NCBI RefSeq assembly: GCF_013364355.1
Contig: NZ_CP054931.1
Coordinates: forward strand, 4,267,501-4,331,500
Direction of reading: 5' to 3'
Length of the DNA: 64,000 nucleotides
Source of the DNA: Stenotrophomonas sp. NA06056
Lineage (GTDB): Bacteria; Pseudomonadota; Gammaproteobacteria; Xanthomonadales; Xanthomonadaceae
Shown here one piece after another: positions 17,389 through 28,810 of this stretch. Both the position numbers and the translations under genes were made by a program. Within the stretch, counting starts at the first letter, position 1; the number at the start of each line of letters is the position of its first letter. Below the pieces are notes generated by a model. That model saw only the letters and a list, made by a program, of their open reading frames with translations. It was not told the origin of the DNA and did no database searches.

Positions 17389-17961
17389 TCAGCCGCCGTA
17401 GCTGCCGCTGGTGCTGCGGCGTTCGCTGGTGTTGCCGAAGCCACCACGGCTGGCGGTGACCGCACGGTTGGGCGTGGCAGTGACCGGGGCCAGCCCGGCC
17501 TTGCCCGCGCCGATGCCGCTGGCGGTGTTCAGGCCGCCGCTGCCACCCGGGGCCGGACGCGCCCAACCGGCGCTCTTGTCCTGGTAAGCCGGTGCCGAGG
17601 CCGGCGCCTGCGGAGCCAGGCCGCCGCGGTTGCTCAGCATCTGCGACATGAAGAAGCCCATCATCATCGGGCCGATGAACGACGTACCGGCCGAGGTGTG
17701 CTGCTGCACGCACTGCTCGGGCTTGTAGTCCTGTTCGCAGGCTTCCTTGGTCGCGTACTTCGGCGCTGCATCGGCGGACTTCTTCTGCGCCTCGGCAAAT
17801 GCATTGCGGCAGGCGGAAGGATCAGCGGTGGCCGTGGTGCAGGCCTCCACCGAGGTATACAGGCCTTCCTGCACCTGCACCTGCTCTTCCTTCTGGCAGG
17901 CAGTGAACAGCAGCGGCGCAGCGCTCATCAGCAGCAGCGCGGTGGTGCGGGAACGTTTCAT
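17389..17961 (-). CDS. ygiB: DUF1190 lipoprotein (YgiB type)
   Basis: A 190-residue lipoprotein with lipobox LFTAC (Cys22). Six further Cys residues lie in the N-terminal half (EACTTATADPSACRNAF and EACEQDYKPEQCVQQ segments), typical of DUF1190, followed by a Gly/Ser/Ala-rich C-terminus. In E. coli ygiB sits directly before ygiC; the same order here supports a shared, still undefined envelope function, possibly linked to a YjfM/PspA-type or potassium-leak response reported for relatives. It is the first gene of a three-gene operon. Confidence 0.85.
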   Translation of the reverse strand: MKRSRTTALLLMSAAPLLFTACQKEEQVQVQEGLYTSVEACTTATADPSACRNAFAEAQKKSADAAPKYATKEACEQDYKPEQCVQQHTSAGTSFIGPMMMGFFMSQMLSNRGGLAPQAPASAPAYQDKSAGWARPAPGGSGGLNTASGIGAGKAGLAPVTATPNRAVTASRGGFGNTSERRSTSGSYGG

Positions 17962-18434
17962 GGCCTCATGCCTTCAAGTCGGAACAATGCCCCATCATGC
18001 CAAATCCCGGCCAACAACCGGAATCGGCAAAGTGGGAAAGATGAACGGAATTTCATTTTCGTCGTTCTCCCCACGCTCCATCCACGCATGGCGTGGATCT
18101 ACATGTCGACCAAGGTCGACAACCACCAAGAGCAGGCCATGCCATTCCGACAGATCGAAGGAACCTGTCGAAGGCGGGGTGGGTCCGGTTGCGGGGGCGT
18201 GAGCGCCATGGATGGCGCGACCGAGGCTACATGGACGTACTTGCGCCGTCCCCCGCAACCGGACCCACCCCGCCTACCCACGGGAAGCCCGCTGTTGCCG
18301 TTGACCTTGACGTTGATTCGGCAGGTGCAGGGCGCAGCCCTGCCGCACCACCTCCGGTGGTTGCAGCAGCAACCGAAAAACTCCGCCATCATCAACCGAC
18401 CCCCACGTCGTACGGCCCGCCCGTTCCGCCAGCC
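17962..18434. other. 473-base gene-free interval, divergent promoters and repeats
   Basis: No convincing gene. It must hold the divergent promoters of the ygiB-type operon and ilvD. It also contains a SMAG copy (18078-18100) with an adjoining GTCGACC palindrome (18102-18119), one long covarying hairpin (18172-18275), and two short hairpins close to ilvD: GCAGGGC/GCCCTGC (18327-18343) and GGTTGC/GCAACC (18359-18374). The frame running into ilvD through this stretch is not coding. Confidence 0.7.
18172..18275 (+). repeat. Long covarying hairpin element, copy 1
   Basis: Outer arms of about 28 bases (starting AGGCGGGGTGGGTCCGG) pair across a ~50-base inner part. The inner part carries a second hairpin, GCGCCAT-GG-ATGGCGC, and the segment ACATGGACGTACTTGCGCCG. 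Copies 2 and 3 have other arm sequences but keep the same architecture and inner segment. Preceded by CTGTCGAAGGCGGGGTG, also found beside copy 2. Confidence 0.8.
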
Positions 18435-20273
18435 ATGCCTGAATACCGCTCCCGTACCTCCACCGCCGGCCGCAACATGGCCGGCGCCCGCGCCCTGTGG
18501 CGTGCCACCGGCATGAAGGATGGCGACTTCCACAAGCCGATCATCGCCATCGCCAACTCCTTCACCCAGTTCGTGCCCGGCCACGTACACCTGAAGGACC
18601 TTGGCCAGCTGGTCGCGCGCGAGATCGAACAGGTCGGCGGCGTCGCCAAGGAATTCAATACGATCGCCGTGGATGACGGCATCGCCATGGGCCACGACGG
18701 CATGCTGTACTCGCTGCCCAGCCGCGAGATCATCGCCGACTCGGTGGAGTACATGGTCAACGCGCACTGCGCCGATGCGCTGGTGTGCATCAGCAACTGC
18801 GACAAGATCACCCCCGGCATGCTGATGGCCGCACTGCGCCTGGACATCCCGGTGGTGTTCGTCTCCGGCGGGCCGATGGAAGCCGGCAAGACCAGGCTGT
18901 CCGAGCACAAGCTGGATCTGGTTGATGCGATGGTGGTGGCCGCAGATGACAGCGCCTCCGATGAGAAGGTGGCCGAGTACGAACGCAGCGCCTGCCCCAC
19001 CTGCGGCTCGTGCTCGGGCATGTTCACCGCCAACTCGATGAACTGCCTGACCGAGGCCTTGGGCCTGTCTCTGCCCGGCAACGGCACCACGCTGGCCACG
19101 CATGCGGACCGCGAGGCGCTCTTCCGCCGCGCCGGCCGCTTGATCGTCGAGCTCTGCCATCGCTGGTATGGCGGCGAGGATCCGCGTGCGCTGCCGCGCG
19201 GCATCGCCACTCAGGCTGCGTTCGCCAACGCGATGACCCTGGACATCGCCATGGGCGGCTCCACCAACACCATCCTGCACCTGCTGGCCGCTGCGCAGGA
19301 AGCGGAGGTCGACTTCGACCTGTCCCACATCGACGCACTGTCGCGGCGCGTGCCACAGCTGTGCAAGGTGGCGCCGAACTCGCCCAAGTATCACGTCGAA
19401 GATGTGCATCGCGCGGGTGGTGTGTTCGGCATCCTCGGAGAGCTGGATCGCGCCGGCCTGCTGGATACCGCCGTGCCTACCGTGCACAGCACCACGCTCG
19501 GTGAAGCACTGGATCGCTGGGACGTGATGCGCAGCGACAACGAAACGCTGCACACCTTCTTCAAGGCCGGTCCCGCCGGCATTCCCACCCAGGAAGCCTT
19601 CAGCCAGGCCACGCGCTGGCCATCGCTGGATGTTGACCGCGCCGAGGGCTGCATCCGGGCGCTGGAGCATGCCTATTCGCAGGAAGGCGGACTGGCCGTG
19701 CTGCGCGGCAACCTCGCCGTCGATGGCTGCGTGGTGAAGACTGCGGGCGTGGACGAATCGATCCACGTGTTCGAAGGCAATGCGCGCGTGTTCGAAAGCC
19801 AGGACGCGGCCGTAGCCGGCATTCTCGCCGATGAAGTGAAGCCCGGCGACGTGGTGGTCATCCGCTATGAAGGCCCGAAGGGCGGCCCGGGCATGCAGGA
19901 AATGCTGTACCCGACCAGCTACCTGAAGTCGAAGGGGCTGGGCAAGCAATGTGCGCTGCTGACCGATGGTCGCTTCTCCGGTGGCACCTCGGGCCTGTCG
20001 ATCGGCCACGTTTCGCCGGAAGCGGCCAGCGGCGGTGTGATCGGACTGGTGGAGAATGGCGACCGCATCCGCATCGACATTCCCGCCCGCCGCATCGACC
20101 TGTTGCTGGACGACGCCACGCTGGCACAGCGCCGCACAGACGCCGATGCTCGTGGCTGGAAGCCGCGCGCACCGCGCCCACGCAAGGTCACCAGTGCACT
20201 GAAGGCCTACGCTCTGCTGGCCACCAGCGCCGACAAGGGCGCCGTACGCAACACCGCCCTGCTCGGCGACTGA
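18435..20273 (+). CDS. ilvD: Dihydroxy-acid dehydratase IlvD
   Basis: A 612-residue enzyme of standard length. It dehydrates 2,3-dihydroxy-isovalerate and -methylvalerate in valine/isoleucine synthesis. Iron-sulfur ligands are expected at C122 ([10 protein letters not shown]) and in [18 protein letters not shown] (C187, C190, C193), with the metal-binding [10 protein letters not shown] around residue 80. It is of the [4Fe-4S] bacterial type. ATG 18435 gives the family N-terminus [18 protein letters not shown]. Two short hairpins upstream might matter for expression, but no Ile/Val/Leu-rich leader peptide is evident. Confidence 0.96.
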   Translation: MPEYRSRTSTAGRNMAGARALWRATGMKDGDFHKPIIAIANSFTQFVPGHVHLKDLGQLVAREIEQVGGVAKEFNTIAVDDGIAMGHDGMLYSLPSREIIADSVEYMVNAHCADALVCISNCDKITPGMLMAALRLDIPVVFVSGGPMEAGKTRLSEHKLDLVDAMVVAADDSASDEKVAEYERSACPTCGSCSGMFTANSMNCLTEALGLSLPGNGTTLATHADREALFRRAGRLIVELCHRWYGGEDPRALPRGIATQAAFANAMTLDIAMGGSTNTILHLLAAAQEAEVDFDLSHIDALSRRVPQLCKVAPNSPKYHVEDVHRAGGVFGILGELDRAGLLDTAVPTVHSTTLGEALDRWDVMRSDNETLHTFFKAGPAGIPTQEAFSQATRWPSLDVDRAEGCIRALEHAYSQEGGLAVLRGNLAVDGCVVKTAGVDESIHVFEGNARVFESQDAAVAGILADEVKPGDVVVIRYEGPKGGPGMQEMLYPTSYLKSKGLGKQCALLTDGRFSGGTSGLSIGHVSPEAASGGVIGLVENGDRIRIDIPARRIDLLLDDATLAQRRTDADARGWKPRAPRPRKVTSALKAYALLATSADKGAVRNTALLGD

Positions 20274-20279
20274 AGACGG

Positions 20280-20343
20280 GTAGTGCCGGCCGCTGGCCGG
20301 CAAGGGCAGTGCGCTGCGTTTGCCGGCCAGCGGCCGGCACTAC
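20280..20343. repeat. SMAG pair downstream of ilvD
   Basis: Inverted copies 20280-20302 and 20321-20343 of the GTAGTGCCGGCC subtype with GTAG ends outward, only six bases after the ilvD stop codon. Confidence 0.9.
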
Positions 20344-20412
20344 CGAATGAGTGTGGCCGACACTGCCCACCCCAGGGGTGCATCATGTGCGGCCCCACAC
20401 ATGGACGTCCTG

Positions 20413-21012
20413 ATGCGCCGCTTCCTCAGCCTGATAGCACTGGCACTCGCCACTGCGTCCGCGCCGGCGTCCGCCGACGAATGCCGCTTCGACAATCGTG
20501 CCGAACTGCTGGCGATGTCGCCTGCAGCATTCGACCACGGCCCCGGCGAGGGTTGGGCCGCGCTGGTCCGGCGCGCCGGCTGCCAGTTGGAACTGGCTGA
20601 CCTGTTCGCCGCGTACCGGCGCCAGGCCAAGGCAAGCGGCCACTCCGAGCTGGCCTGGCACGAGGCGCAACTGCGTGCCTACGAGGGGCAACGCGATCCC
20701 GCCAGCGCGCTGATGCGGTTGACGTACAAGCCTGCAGACGCCGACCCGGAGGGATGGAACCTCTACGTGGACGCAACGATCGCCTTTCTCGATGACGACC
20801 TGCCCGCTCTGCGGCATGCACGCGCGCGGTTGGCAGCCCTGCCGCTGCCGCCCGGCGCCACGCTCAGGGAGGGGATGGTGGAGATGCGGAGTGCACAAGG
20901 CCTGCAGCACATCGCGTGGCCACCGCGTCTGAACACCGTGGACGACCTGATCCGCTGCATGTACCAGCCTTACGCGCTGGCCTCCGCGTCATGCCCGCAG
21001 TCGCAGTACTGA
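20413..21012 (+). CDS. Exported protein of unknown function
   Basis: A 199-residue protein beginning with a clear Sec signal peptide (RRFLSLIALALATASAPASA, cleavage before DECRF). The mature part has Cys pairs likely to be oxidised and helical, Ala/Leu/Arg-rich sequence with no recognised motif. An in-frame ATG at 20401 is an alternative start adding MDVL. It ends 22 bases before the convergent dinG gene. Not recognised. Confidence 0.65.
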   Translation: MRRFLSLIALALATASAPASADECRFDNRAELLAMSPAAFDHGPGEGWAALVRRAGCQLELADLFAAYRRQAKASGHSELAWHEAQLRAYEGQRDPASALMRLTYKPADADPEGWNLYVDATIAFLDDDLPALRHARARLAALPLPPGATLREGMVEMRSAQGLQHIAWPPRLNTVDDLIRCMYQPYALASASCPQSQY

Positions 21013-21033
21013 GACGCGGAACCGGCCGGCTGC

Positions 21034-23136
21034 TCAGCCGATGGTGCGCTTGAACGGCGGCAGCGCGTCGATGATGCGCTTGCCGTAACGGCGGGTCAGC
21101 AGGCGTGAGTCGAGGATGATCACCCGGCCGGTATCGGTGGAAGTGCGGATCAGGCGGCCTGCGAACTGGGTCAGCGTGCGCAGCGCATGCGGAATCGCGA
21201 TCAGGTTGAACGCATTGAGCCCGCGCGCTTCCACCCATTCGCTGAGCGTGGCGGTCTGCGGATCGGTCGGCACCGCGAACGGTACCTGGGTGATCACCAC
21301 CGTGGTGCAGGCTTCACCGGGAAGATCCAGGCCTTCGCCGAACGAGTTCAGCCCGAACAGCACCGACCCCTCACCGGCAGCCACGCGACGCAGGTGTTCG
21401 TCGATCATGCGCGTCTTCGACATCTCGCCCTGCACCAGTACCTGCTTACGCTTGGCGGCGGGCATCAAGCCGGCCACCTTTTCCATTTTCCAGCGCGAGG
21501 TGAACAGCACCATCGAGCCCTTCGTCCAGTCCAGTTCCTTGCCGATGTAGCGCGCCACTTCACGCGGATGGCCTTCGCGGTCATCGGGCGTGACCGGGAA
21601 CGGGGGCACGATCAGCTCGGCCTGGTTGGGCAGGTCGAACGGGGACGACAGCGAGACCATCTCGGCGGTTTCGGGGATGCCGTTGTCGATCGCCAGCGAC
21701 TGGAAATCGCCGCCACCGGTCAGCGTCGCCGAGGTCAGCACCACCGAATCCACTTCATCCCACAACAGCTTGCGCAGCACGTGCGCGGCCGAAACGGGCG
21801 AACCATGCAGCACCAGGTCGCCATCGCGGGTGGCGGTCACCCAGCGCGCCATCGGCGGCGCGCCTTCCTTGTCCTCGCGGCGCCAGACCTGCCACAGGTT
21901 GTACTGCTGCTCGATCATTTCCAGGGCCATGCCCAGGTTGCGCTGCAGGCGCTCGCGCGCCGGATCGTCCGGCTTGCCCTTGGCGACCTGCGCGGTGGCC
22001 GCGTGCGCCCAGTTGTAGAGGCTGCGGGTATCGTCGGCCACTGCCTCGATCGGCTCGCGCCAGGCCTCGGGCAGGCGCCCGTTGGCGGCGCGCCACATCG
22101 GTTCCTCATCGGCCGGCGCCGGCATCCACACCGCTTCCACGTGGTCGCGGAACATGCGCAGGCCCTTGGCCACGTTGCTGGCCGCGTCGATGGCTTCGTT
22201 CGGCAACAGGTTGCCGAGGCGATCCTTGTCGACCGCACGGTAGGCACCGGCAATCAGGATCTGCAGGCGGCCAGTGCGCTTGGCCATTTCATCCAGTGCC
22301 AGGCTGGCCGCGCCCTGATCGATGGCCACATTGCCAACGTGGTGGCCTTCGTCGAGTACCAGCAGCATGTCCGACGGCGCGGCGATCATCGGCTGGCCGT
22401 TGTCGCTGTCGCCAATGGACAGCGCCGACAGCAGCAGGGCGTGGTTGGTGACCACGATCTGCGCGTCACGCACGGTATTGCGCGAACGCAGCACCGCGCA
22501 CTGCGCCGAGTATGCGCAGCGTCGCCCCGCACAGCCCGAGGCCGGCGTGGTGATGCGCCCGCGCAGGCCGGGGCTGATGGTTTCCGGCGCGTTGTCGATG
22601 TCGCCGTCCCAGCTGCCATTGCTGAAGGCCACGGTGAGGCGCTTGGCGATGTCCATCTCGATCGGCGCCAGCGGGCGGTCGAACAGCGGCTGCTCGTCCT
22701 CGAACATGCCGTTCTGCGCACCCTCGCCATGTGCTTCGGCGGCGTTGCGCGTGCACAGGTAGCGGGTGCGGCCCTTGGCCAGTGCGATGGTCGCCTCCAG
22801 GCCGGTGGCCTTGAGGAAGTTCGGAATATCGCGCTCGACCAGCTGCGACTGCAGCGCCACGGTACCTGTGCTGATCACCAGCTTCTTCTTGCTGGCCAGG
22901 GCAATCGGCACGCCGGCGGTCAGGTAGCCCAGGCTCTTGCCGACGCCGGTCGGCGCCTCGACCACGCCCACGCCACCGCTGGTGGACAGCGCACGCGACA
23001 CCACACCGATCATCTGGCTCTGCGAGCGGCGGGTGGAGAAGCCGGGGGTATTGGCCTGCAGCGTCGTGTATGCCTTGCGGATCGCGTCCTTCAAGGTGTC
23101 ATCGAGCTTGCGTGGGGCGGCGACGGTTTCGGTCAC
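21034..23136 (-). CDS. dinG: ATP-dependent DNA helicase DinG
   Basis: A 700-residue superfamily 2 iron-sulfur helicase. Walker A APTGVGKS is at 61-68; C128, C202, C207 and C213 form the expected [4Fe-4S] cluster set; the Walker B box is DEGHH at 262-266; later motifs include SATLTGGGDF, FGLNSFGEGLDLPG and QFAGRLIRTSTDTGRV. DinG unwinds forked and R-loop DNA and helps resolve replication-transcription conflicts. Length and motifs are complete. No LexA-type operator is evident to me upstream. Confidence 0.95.
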   Translation of the reverse strand: MTETVAAPRKLDDTLKDAIRKAYTTLQANTPGFSTRRSQSQMIGVVSRALSTSGGVGVVEAPTGVGKSLGYLTAGVPIALASKKKLVISTGTVALQSQLVERDIPNFLKATGLEATIALAKGRTRYLCTRNAAEAHGEGAQNGMFEDEQPLFDRPLAPIEMDIAKRLTVAFSNGSWDGDIDNAPETISPGLRGRITTPASGCAGRRCAYSAQCAVLRSRNTVRDAQIVVTNHALLLSALSIGDSDNGQPMIAAPSDMLLVLDEGHHVGNVAIDQGAASLALDEMAKRTGRLQILIAGAYRAVDKDRLGNLLPNEAIDAASNVAKGLRMFRDHVEAVWMPAPADEEPMWRAANGRLPEAWREPIEAVADDTRSLYNWAHAATAQVAKGKPDDPARERLQRNLGMALEMIEQQYNLWQVWRREDKEGAPPMARWVTATRDGDLVLHGSPVSAAHVLRKLLWDEVDSVVLTSATLTGGGDFQSLAIDNGIPETAEMVSLSSPFDLPNQAELIVPPFPVTPDDREGHPREVARYIGKELDWTKGSMVLFTSRWKMEKVAGLMPAAKRKQVLVQGEMSKTRMIDEHLRRVAAGEGSVLFGLNSFGEGLDLPGEACTTVVITQVPFAVPTDPQTATLSEWVEARGLNAFNLIAIPHALRTLTQFAGRLIRTSTDTGRVIILDSRLLTRRYGKRIIDALPPFKRTIG

Positions 23137-23160
23137 GCCAGAACTACCGTAGCGGGGTCA

Positions 23161-23186
23161 GGCCGGCCATTGTCGCATGGCCGGCC
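23161..23186. repeat. Inverted repeat between dinG and a small membrane-protein gene
   Basis: GGCCGGCCAT and its complement around TGTCGC, a perfect 10-bp stem. There is no T-run on either side. It may weakly terminate the upstream operon (aroE and the small membrane protein) before dinG. Confidence 0.5.
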
Positions 23187-23289
23187 ACGGGCTCCGATGC
23201 GCGGGCGCTGAACAGGGTCAGCAGCGTCGCGCGATGGCGGGATGAGTGCCCCGCGCCACCACCGATGCGGCCAAGGCCGCCATCGGCGG

Positions 23290-23640
23290 TCAGGGTGTCG
23301 CAGCCCGCTGCCGCAACAGCCGCACCAATGCCCAGACCAGCAGTACCGTGCCGATGGCATCCATCATCGCCAGGCCGAAGTGGACCACACCCAGCACGGT
23401 GCCCAACTGCGAGATCGCACCGAAGTCGCCGTTGCTGACCATCCACATCGGCACCAGGCTGGCCAGCAGGCTACCCATGCTGGCCGCCAGCAACAGCAGC
23501 AGGCCGGTCAGCGCCCCGGTGCGTGCCGGATCGCGCGGCGCCCCCATCACCCACACCAGGCCGACGCACAGGGCGATCAGCACCGGCAGGCGTACGCCCA
23601 CCATGGTCAACAGGGTCACCATCAGCGCCTGGGTATCCAT
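23290..23640 (-). CDS. Small four-helix membrane protein
   Basis: A 116-residue hydrophobic protein with about four membrane helices (near residues 8-32, 40-58, 60-85 and 88-108). No known family motif recognised. It starts three bases after the aroE stop codon, so it is probably cotranscribed with aroE; no functional link to shikimate synthesis is apparent. Confidence 0.75.
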   Translation of the reverse strand: MDTQALMVTLLTMVGVRLPVLIALCVGLVWVMGAPRDPARTGALTGLLLLLAASMGSLLASLVPMWMVSNGDFGAISQLGTVLGVVHFGLAMMDAIGTVLLVWALVRLLRQRAATP

Positions 23641-23643
23641 CGG

Positions 23644-24489
23644 TCAGTCCTGCCCGGCGAAGGCATCGGCACCGGCGCGCAGCTGCTGGTAGACCTCGTC
23701 GGTCTGCGGGCGTACGGCGTGCCACTGCAGGAAGCTCTCGGCCGCCTGTTCGACCAGCATGCCCAGGCCATCGACCGTGTTGCGGCACTGCGCGGCGCGC
23801 GCCCAGGCCAGGAAGGCGATGGCGGCCTCGCCGTAGTTCAGGTCAACCGCCGTGGTCATCGAATTGACCAGCGACAGCGGCAGCTTGAACTCGGCGTCGC
23901 GATCGCGGCCGGCCGAGGTCGCGTTGAGGATCAACTCGAAATCACCGAGGTCGCGCAGATCGTCCCAGTAACGGCTGAGCGCGCGGCCCGGCTCGCCCAT
24001 GGCATCGATCAGTTCGTCGGCGCGTTCCGGCGTGCGGTTGACCACCACCAGCTCGGTGATGCCGGCATCCAGCAGCGCCGGAGCGACGCTGCGTGCCGAA
24101 CCACCGGCACCCAGCAGCAGCACGCGGCGGCCGCGCAGGTCCAGGCCATGGCGGTCGGTAAGGTCGCGCACCAGGCCAATGCCATCGGTGGTGTCGCCGT
24201 GCCAGCGGTCGCCCTTGCGCAGCAGGGTGTTGACCGAGCCGGCGCGGCGCGCGCGCGCCGTCAGCGTGGTGCACACGGAGAATGCCGCTTCCTTGTGCGG
24301 TGAGGTGACGTTGGCACCGACACCGCCCTCGGAGGCGAACGCCTCCAGCCCGGCCAGGAATGCGTCCGGGGCAAGATCGATGCTGCGGTAGTCGAGGGAG
24401 ATGCCTTCCTGGCGACCGAACGCGGCATGGATCTGCGGCGACTTCGAGTGGGCGACGGGGTGTCCGAAGACGGCGTAACGATCGGTCAT
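23644..24489 (-). CDS. aroE: Shikimate dehydrogenase AroE
   Basis: A 281-residue NADP-dependent enzyme reducing 3-dehydroshikimate to shikimate in aromatic amino-acid synthesis. Substrate site residues SKSP (15-18), catalytic K66 in NVTSPHKE, D102 in TTDGIG and the NADP-binding [10 protein letters not shown] are all present, and [10 protein letters not shown] follows the nucleotide site. Cytosolic. First gene of a two-gene unit. Confidence 0.95.
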   Translation of the reverse strand: MTDRYAVFGHPVAHSKSPQIHAAFGRQEGISLDYRSIDLAPDAFLAGLEAFASEGGVGANVTSPHKEAAFSVCTTLTARARRAGSVNTLLRKGDRWHGDTTDGIGLVRDLTDRHGLDLRGRRVLLLGAGGSARSVAPALLDAGITELVVVNRTPERADELIDAMGEPGRALSRYWDDLRDLGDFELILNATSAGRDRDAEFKLPLSLVNSMTTAVDLNYGEAAIAFLAWARAAQCRNTVDGLGMLVEQAAESFLQWHAVRPQTDEVYQQLRAGADAFAGQD

Positions 24490-24540
24490 GGAATCCTCAA
24501 GCTGGCTAGACTGGCGCTCTTTCGTGCATGGACCTGGATG

Positions 24541-25401
24541 ATGCGTATCACCCCGACCCTGCTGGTGCTCGCCGCCAGTCTACTCTCTGCCCCGGTGGCG
24601 ATGGCGTTGAACGAGTACGGCATCGAAGGCATGGGCGTGATCTCGACCCGTGCCGACGAGGGCCGCGCCACGATCAGCGCCGATGGCCAGCGCATCGTCT
24701 TCGCCCGCCGTGGCGAGGCCGGCTGGGGGCTGTGGCAGGCGCGCGTGGTCGACGGCCGCTGGCAGCAGGCGCAGGCCTTGCCGCTGGCAGTGACCGGCGA
24801 GGTGCGCGATCCGTATTTCAGCCGCGACGGCCATTGGCTGCTGTTCGCCGCAGGCCGCGAGGGCCAGCTGGCGCTGTACCGGGCAGCGATTGCCGCCGAT
24901 GGCGGTGTGGGCGCCCCGCAACCGTTGGCGGGCGATGGCGGACGGCATGAAGAGCGCGGCCCGGCGTTGAGCGCGGATGGGCGGCGGCTGCTGTTTGCGC
25001 GCCAGCAGGGCCGTGGTGCCGGCTGGGACCTGTTCGTGGCCACGCTGGATGCGCAGGGCGCGCGTGGGCCGGCGACGGCGTTGCAGGCGCTCAACAGCGC
25101 TGCCGATGAAACCGACGGCGACTGGCTGGGCAGCGCTGGCGCGATCGCCTTCAGCCGTGGCAGCGCTGATACCGCGCAGGTCTGGACCAGTGGCTGCGCG
25201 TGGACGGGCAGTGCTCTGCAGCCGTTGGGGCTGTCCTTCAACCAGGCCAGCGGCTGGACCGGCGCGCCGGTGGTCGACAACGCCAAGCCGGGCGAAATGA
25301 TGGTGGCCAGCAGTGCGGCGAAGTCGCCACGCGCCGGTGGCGTGGATGTGTACCGGCTGGCGGTGCCGAAGGTGGTGGCAGTGCCGGGCTGCGGCGGGTA
25401 A
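24541..25401 (+). CDS. Exported TolB-like (PD40 beta-propeller) protein
   Basis: A 286-residue protein with a Sec signal peptide (about residues 1-22, ending PVAMA). The mature part repeats the WD40-like PD40 pattern: [35 protein letters not shown] and [19 protein letters not shown]. This is the blade motif of TolB and biopolymer-transport-associated propellers, here only a partial propeller. Likely periplasmic scaffold. ATG 24538 immediately before is an alternative start. Divergent from aroE. Confidence 0.8.
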   Translation: MRITPTLLVLAASLLSAPVAMALNEYGIEGMGVISTRADEGRATISADGQRIVFARRGEAGWGLWQARVVDGRWQQAQALPLAVTGEVRDPYFSRDGHWLLFAAGREGQLALYRAAIAADGGVGAPQPLAGDGGRHEERGPALSADGRRLLFARQQGRGAGWDLFVATLDAQGARGPATALQALNSAADETDGDWLGSAGAIAFSRGSADTAQVWTSGCAWTGSALQPLGLSFNQASGWTGAPVVDNAKPGEMMVASSAAKSPRAGGVDVYRLAVPKVVAVPGCGG

Positions 25402-25426
25402 TGGGCAACGGGTCGCGCGGGCGTTC

Positions 25427-25488
25427 ATCCACGCATGGCGTGGATCTACTGGAACCGGCGTTGTAGTAGATCCACGCCATGCGTGGAT
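25427..25488. repeat. SMAG pair, ATCCACGC subtype
   Basis: Inverted copies 25427-25449 and 25466-25488 with GTAG ends inward, between the convergent TolB-like and SHOCT genes. Confidence 0.9.
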
Positions 25489-25497
25489 GCGGCAGGC

Positions 25498-25767
25498 TCA
25501 GCGCGACAGCACCTTCGCGCGCTGCCGTTCGTATTCCACTTCACTGAGCTGGCCGTTGTCCTTGCGCCGGTTCAGTGCGGCCAGTTCGGCCTGCACGCTC
25601 TCCGGCATGGCCTGCTCGCGGGCAACCCGGGCGGCAGCGGAAAGCTGCTCGGGCGGCCGCCGTGCGGCACGCCAGGCAGCAACGAACACGCCGACGATGA
25701 TCGCCCCGAACACCAGCGTGCCGGTGCCCCAGATCAACCATTGCATCCAACCCATTTCAGGTCCCAT
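25498..25767 (-). CDS. Small membrane protein with a C-terminal SHOCT-like domain
   Basis: An 89-residue protein: one membrane helix (about residues 10-32), a linker, and a C-terminal short motif (LNRRKDNGQLSEVEYERQRAKVLSR) matching the SHOCT pattern. A GGAGG ribosome site lies seven bases before ATG 25767. Such proteins are envelope components of unknown role. It lies just upstream of hemB on the minus strand in genomic order but is transcribed after it, with 30 bases between. Confidence 0.75.
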   Translation of the reverse strand: MGPEMGWMQWLIWGTGTLVFGAIIVGVFVAAWRAARRPPEQLSAAARVAREQAMPESVQAELAALNRRKDNGQLSEVEYERQRAKVLSR

Positions 25768-25800
25768 CGCGTGTTCCTCCGTCCGTCGTGGGCGCTATTG

Positions 25801-27727
<1,927 letters not shown>

Positions 27728-27850
27728 GGGAGCAGCCGCGCGGGGCGCGGTTCGACAGGCACGCGGGGGGCTCGCGCAGCCGCACATTCTACTCCCTGCC
27801 CGGCCAGCGGCCGTGTCCCTGCGACGCCCTGTCGCACCGGCCGGACCGGC

Positions 27851-28099
27851 TCAGATCACGCCGCCGCCCAGCCCCAGGCGCAGGATGCCGACCACCACCA
27901 CGATGCCGTTCAGGATCAGCCCGGTCCAGGCCCGGCCGCGCTTGCTGGGGTGGGTGAACAGGATGCCGAGCGCGGCGATGATCGCGCCGACCGCAGCAAA
28001 TGGGATCAGGAACCAGTTGCCCCAGCCCAGCAGCGGTATCAACGCGAAGATCATCCACACCAGGGCCAGTACGCCCCACAACAGACTGATCACACCCAT
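27851..28099 (-). CDS. Small membrane protein, DUF4190-like
   Basis: An 82-residue protein with three hydrophobic segments and the turn THPSKRGRAWTGLILNGIVVVVGI, which resembles small DUF4190-type membrane proteins. GGGAG precedes ATG 28099 at good spacing. An earlier in-frame ATG at 28135 is less likely. Function unknown. Confidence 0.7.
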   Translation of the reverse strand: MGVISLLWGVLALVWMIFALIPLLGWGNWFLIPFAAVGAIIAALGILFTHPSKRGRAWTGLILNGIVVVVGILRLGLGGGVI

Positions 28100-28282
28100 A
28101 GCGCACTCCCCGTGGTTGTTCCCGCACCCAACCATAGCCGTTCCCGGCAGCGCCGCCTACCGCCGTTGCCGACAGCCTCACCGACACCGTGCTAGCGTGC
28201 GGCCATGGGTCGAGCCCCGATGTTGGCGCCGATTCAGAGTGCCCGGCTGATGATCCGAACCAGTCCTACAGGGGTATACGCC

Positions 28283-28741
28283 ATGAACATCCGTTGGGTC
28301 GCCTTGGCGGCCATGCTGCTGACCGTTGCCGGTTGCGCCAGTACCTCCAAGGTCATGCTGGGCCGCGCCCGCGCACCGATCGATCCGGCCCAGGTGCAGA
28401 TCTATTCAACGCCACCTGCCGGTTCGCAGGAAATCGCCCAGCTGGAGTCGTCTTCGGCGGTGGGCTTCGGCACGCAGGGCCAGACCGATGCCGCCGTGGC
28501 ACGCCTGAAGCGTGAAGCGGCCGCGCTGGGTGCCAACGGCGTGATCCTGATGGGTGTGGGCAGCAGTGGCTCACCGGTCGGCATGTCGGTGGGTGCCGGC
28601 AGCTACGGTTCGCACGTGGGCGGTGGCGTGGGTATCGGCATACCGACCACACAGAAACGCGCGGCCGGCGTGGCGATCTGGGTGCCGAATCCGGAAGCAC
28701 CGGCGCGGTTGCCGACGCAGACGATCACCCCGCAACGCTGA
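28283..28741 (+). CDS. Lipoprotein of unknown function
   Basis: A 152-residue protein with lipobox VAGC (Cys18). The mature part holds KVMLGRARAPIDPAQVQIYSTPPAGSQEIAQL and AVARLKREAAALGANGVILMGVG, a small alpha/beta fold seen in many gammaproteobacterial lipoproteins that resembles the YbjQ/heavy-metal-binding-like pattern, then a Gly-rich stretch. ATG 28283 is preceded by AGGGG at 28270-28274. Function unknown. Confidence 0.75.
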   Translation: MNIRWVALAAMLLTVAGCASTSKVMLGRARAPIDPAQVQIYSTPPAGSQEIAQLESSSAVGFGTQGQTDAAVARLKREAAALGANGVILMGVGSSGSPVGMSVGAGSYGSHVGGGVGIGIPTTQKRAAGVAIWVPNPEAPARLPTQTITPQR

Positions 28742-28743
28742 CG

Positions 28744-28807
28744 GTAGTGCCGGCCGCTGGCCGGCAACCGCAGGGCAAAGGCAATGCCGGCCAGCGGCCG
28801 GCACTAC
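28744..28807. repeat. SMAG pair between convergent genes
   Basis: Inverted copies 28744-28766 and 28785-28807 of the GTAGTGCCGGCC subtype, filling the space between the lipoprotein stop codon and the DUF885 stop codon. Confidence 0.9.
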
Positions 28808-28810
28808 CGG

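Noticed and set aside
18099..20303. 734-residue open frame opposite ilvD
   Set aside because: Antisense shadow of ilvD; composition is not protein-like and it runs through repeats.
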